Shown here in pieces: positions 62,733 through 64,000 of a stretch of 64,000 nt of DNA. Position 1 is the stretch's first letter. Each line of letters begins with the position of its first letter. The position numbers were made by a program, and so were the translations under genes. Source of the stretch: Kuschelorhynchus macadamiae. Lineage: Eukaryota > Arthropoda > Insecta > Coleoptera > Curculionidae. A model generated the notes under the pieces. That model did no database searches and was not told the origin of the DNA. It saw only the letters and a program-made list of their open reading frames with translations. The DNA is taken from assembly GCA_030620095.1 (NCBI GenBank), contig JAUTXW010000598.1, positions 1,353,001-1,417,000 of the forward strand, read 5' to 3'.

Positions 62733-63277
62733 TTAAAAACTCGTTACAAAGTAAGCGTTACTACCTAATCACTAATAGTAACGAGTTCTCATTTTTTAAA
62801 AGACTCGTTACAATTGGCATTTCGTTACTTCCACTGAAACATTAAAAACTAACTATTCTACCCGAACACAACAGCGGGGAACGAGTACGAATGGCTTTGA
62901 CGATTGGCGCTTTGATCTGTTTTAATTTCATGCATGTCGATTTAGGGCGACCGACGCGAAACGCGAGGCGACGATGAGGCGGAGTTGCCGTTGTTTGTAT
63001 TAGAATTTAGAATTTAGAAGCAGGTATGGCGCGCCATTGGCGATAATTGGCAATGTCGCGTCGATTCTGTACACGGCTTGAATTTAGAACTGCAGTCCGG
63101 TATTTCCCCGATTTCTACGTATTGGCAGTATTGGCTAGAAAACAAATCTAAAAAAATAGGTAACTATTGGACGCTTATTTTCGTTCGTATTTTAAAAGCT
63201 ATTGATTTTATAAGTAAATAGTAATAATTGTGTTTTAGTAACGATTACTGCACAGTGTAGTGTTTGTTTAACAAATT
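62733..63277 (+). promoter_or_regulatory. Leader region of hAT-5, with inverted repeats and a CpG-rich patch
   Basis: actcgttac occurs at 62746 and 62812 and inverted (gtaacgagt) at 62779, a small hairpin that may be a hAT subterminal repeat set. 62940-63000 (ggcgaccgacgcgaaacgcg, gaggcgacgatgaggcgg) is strongly GC- and CpG-rich against an AT-rich background and may be the promoter. Exact element end not found. Confidence 0.4.
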
Positions 63278-64000
63278 ATGGAGTCTAAATCCGAATCAGA
63301 ATCCCAAACGCAAAAACGAAGTATTATTTGGCTTTATTTTACCATTTTGTCTGATGCTAAGGCAAAATGCAACTTATGTAAAAGTACTTATTCTCATAGA
63401 AATGGAAATATAACCAATTTAAGAAAACATTTAAAAACTAGACATCCAACAACAACATTAGTCTTGGAGAAAAGTGAGAAAACAGGTACATCATTGCTCC
63501 AACCAGGTAAGTTATTATTATTAAATTTATTGTTTTATTAAAAAATATATATTAATTATGCTAGTTCTTAATTATAATTAATATTTTAGGTCCATCAACA
63601 TCCACAACGGAGACAACTGCATCAGCAATATTAACCTTGGAAAAAGATAATATAGAAAATCCAGATCACGTGACAAGGGAAATAGCGGAAATACCAGAAC
63701 ATATGGGTGAAGTAAGTACAACAAAATTTGCAAAAAAAAAAAGCAAACCTTAAGGCATTTATTAGCAGGCCCATTTCATTACCACGCCAAATAAAAATTA
63801 ATGAATTAGTGTTAAATATGATAATTTACGATTTGCAACCCTTCTCTATTGTTGAGGATCAAGGTTTTAGAGCTCTTTTAAGTGAACTTGAGCCATCATA
63901 TGTCATACCTAGTAGACCAACATTCAGTAAATCCCTAATGCCAGCCAAATATTATGCAAAAGTTGAAGCATTAAAAGCCTTACTAGAAACAACCGAGTAT
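63278..64000 (+). pseudogene. hAT-5: BED-finger hAT transposase, 5' part, runs off the window
   Basis: Exon 1 (63278-63506): MESKSESESQTQKRSIIWLY, then BED zinc finger AKCNLCKSTYSHRNGNITNL with RKHLKTRHP (C-x2-C...H-x4-H). Donor gGTAAGT at 63507, acceptor atattttAG at 63598-63599, joining Q-P-G-P in frame. Exon 2 reads STTETTASAILTLEKDN to 63730, where an 11-A run shifts the frame; the next frame gives AFISRPISLPRQIKINELVL, DLQPFSIVEDQGFRALL and PSYVIPSRPTFSKSLMPAKY, the conserved region after the finger in ZBED-type hATs. One frameshift is the only lesion visible; the catalytic part lies beyond 64000. Confidence 0.82.

Overview
The window is nuclear DNA of an arthropod, almost certainly an insect. 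The evidence is spliced exons with GT-AG borders, low GC, long (TA)n tracts, and a repeat load of non-LTR retrotransposons, Penelope-like elements, hAT and Tc1/mariner DNA transposons, with a Gypsy-type LTR element at the right end. I cannot name the species. No rRNA, tRNA, CRISPR array or bacterial gene is visible.

The only confident host gene is the 3' part of a UBE3C-type HECT E3 ubiquitin ligase on the + strand. Six exons (17162-17401, 20282-20526, 27788-27994, 33029-33284, 42981-43111, 49614-49781) join in one uninterrupted frame of 414 codons plus stop, ending just after the catalytic cysteine exon. The five introns total about 31 kb and are filled almost entirely with transposons; upstream exons were not found in the first 17 kb.

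Layout. 1-7.2 kb: two mariner pieces, a hAT scrap and a LINE (LINE-A) split by a Penelope-like element (PLE1) lying between (TA)n tracts. 7.2-17.0 kb: LINE-B, split by hAT-1 (8-bp target duplication), itself split by LINE-C (7-bp target duplication), after which 3,263 bp were tandemly duplicated. 17.1-49.8 kb: UBE3C exons, with PLE2 in the first intron; a Tc1-like shell carrying LINE-D and LINE-E in the second; hAT-2 split by mariner M3 in the third; nested mariner M4, a ZMYM1-like hAT, mariner M5 and a LINE-C copy in the fourth; LINE-F/G, a DD34D mariner and the large intact mariner M6 in the fifth. 50-57 kb: a near full-length LINE-C and mariner M7. 57-64 kb: a LINE tail, a 5'-truncated Gypsy element with its 3' LTR, a decayed orphan transposase-like gene, and the start of a BED-finger hAT that runs off the end.

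The most interesting signal is the architecture of the seven mariner copies whose catalytic spacing is D-40/41-D by my count (the DD41D or rosa-like lineage). They have very long inverted arms (about 0.2 to 1 kb) that contain nested copies of their own terminal motif, mirror-image duplications and, in M3, even the start of the transposase gene. Several sit exactly in (TA)n microsatellites. This suggests that one arm is repeatedly copied onto the other. M6 has an open 367-codon transposase and may be recently active. A second point is a hammerhead-ribozyme-like core at both ends of PLE2.
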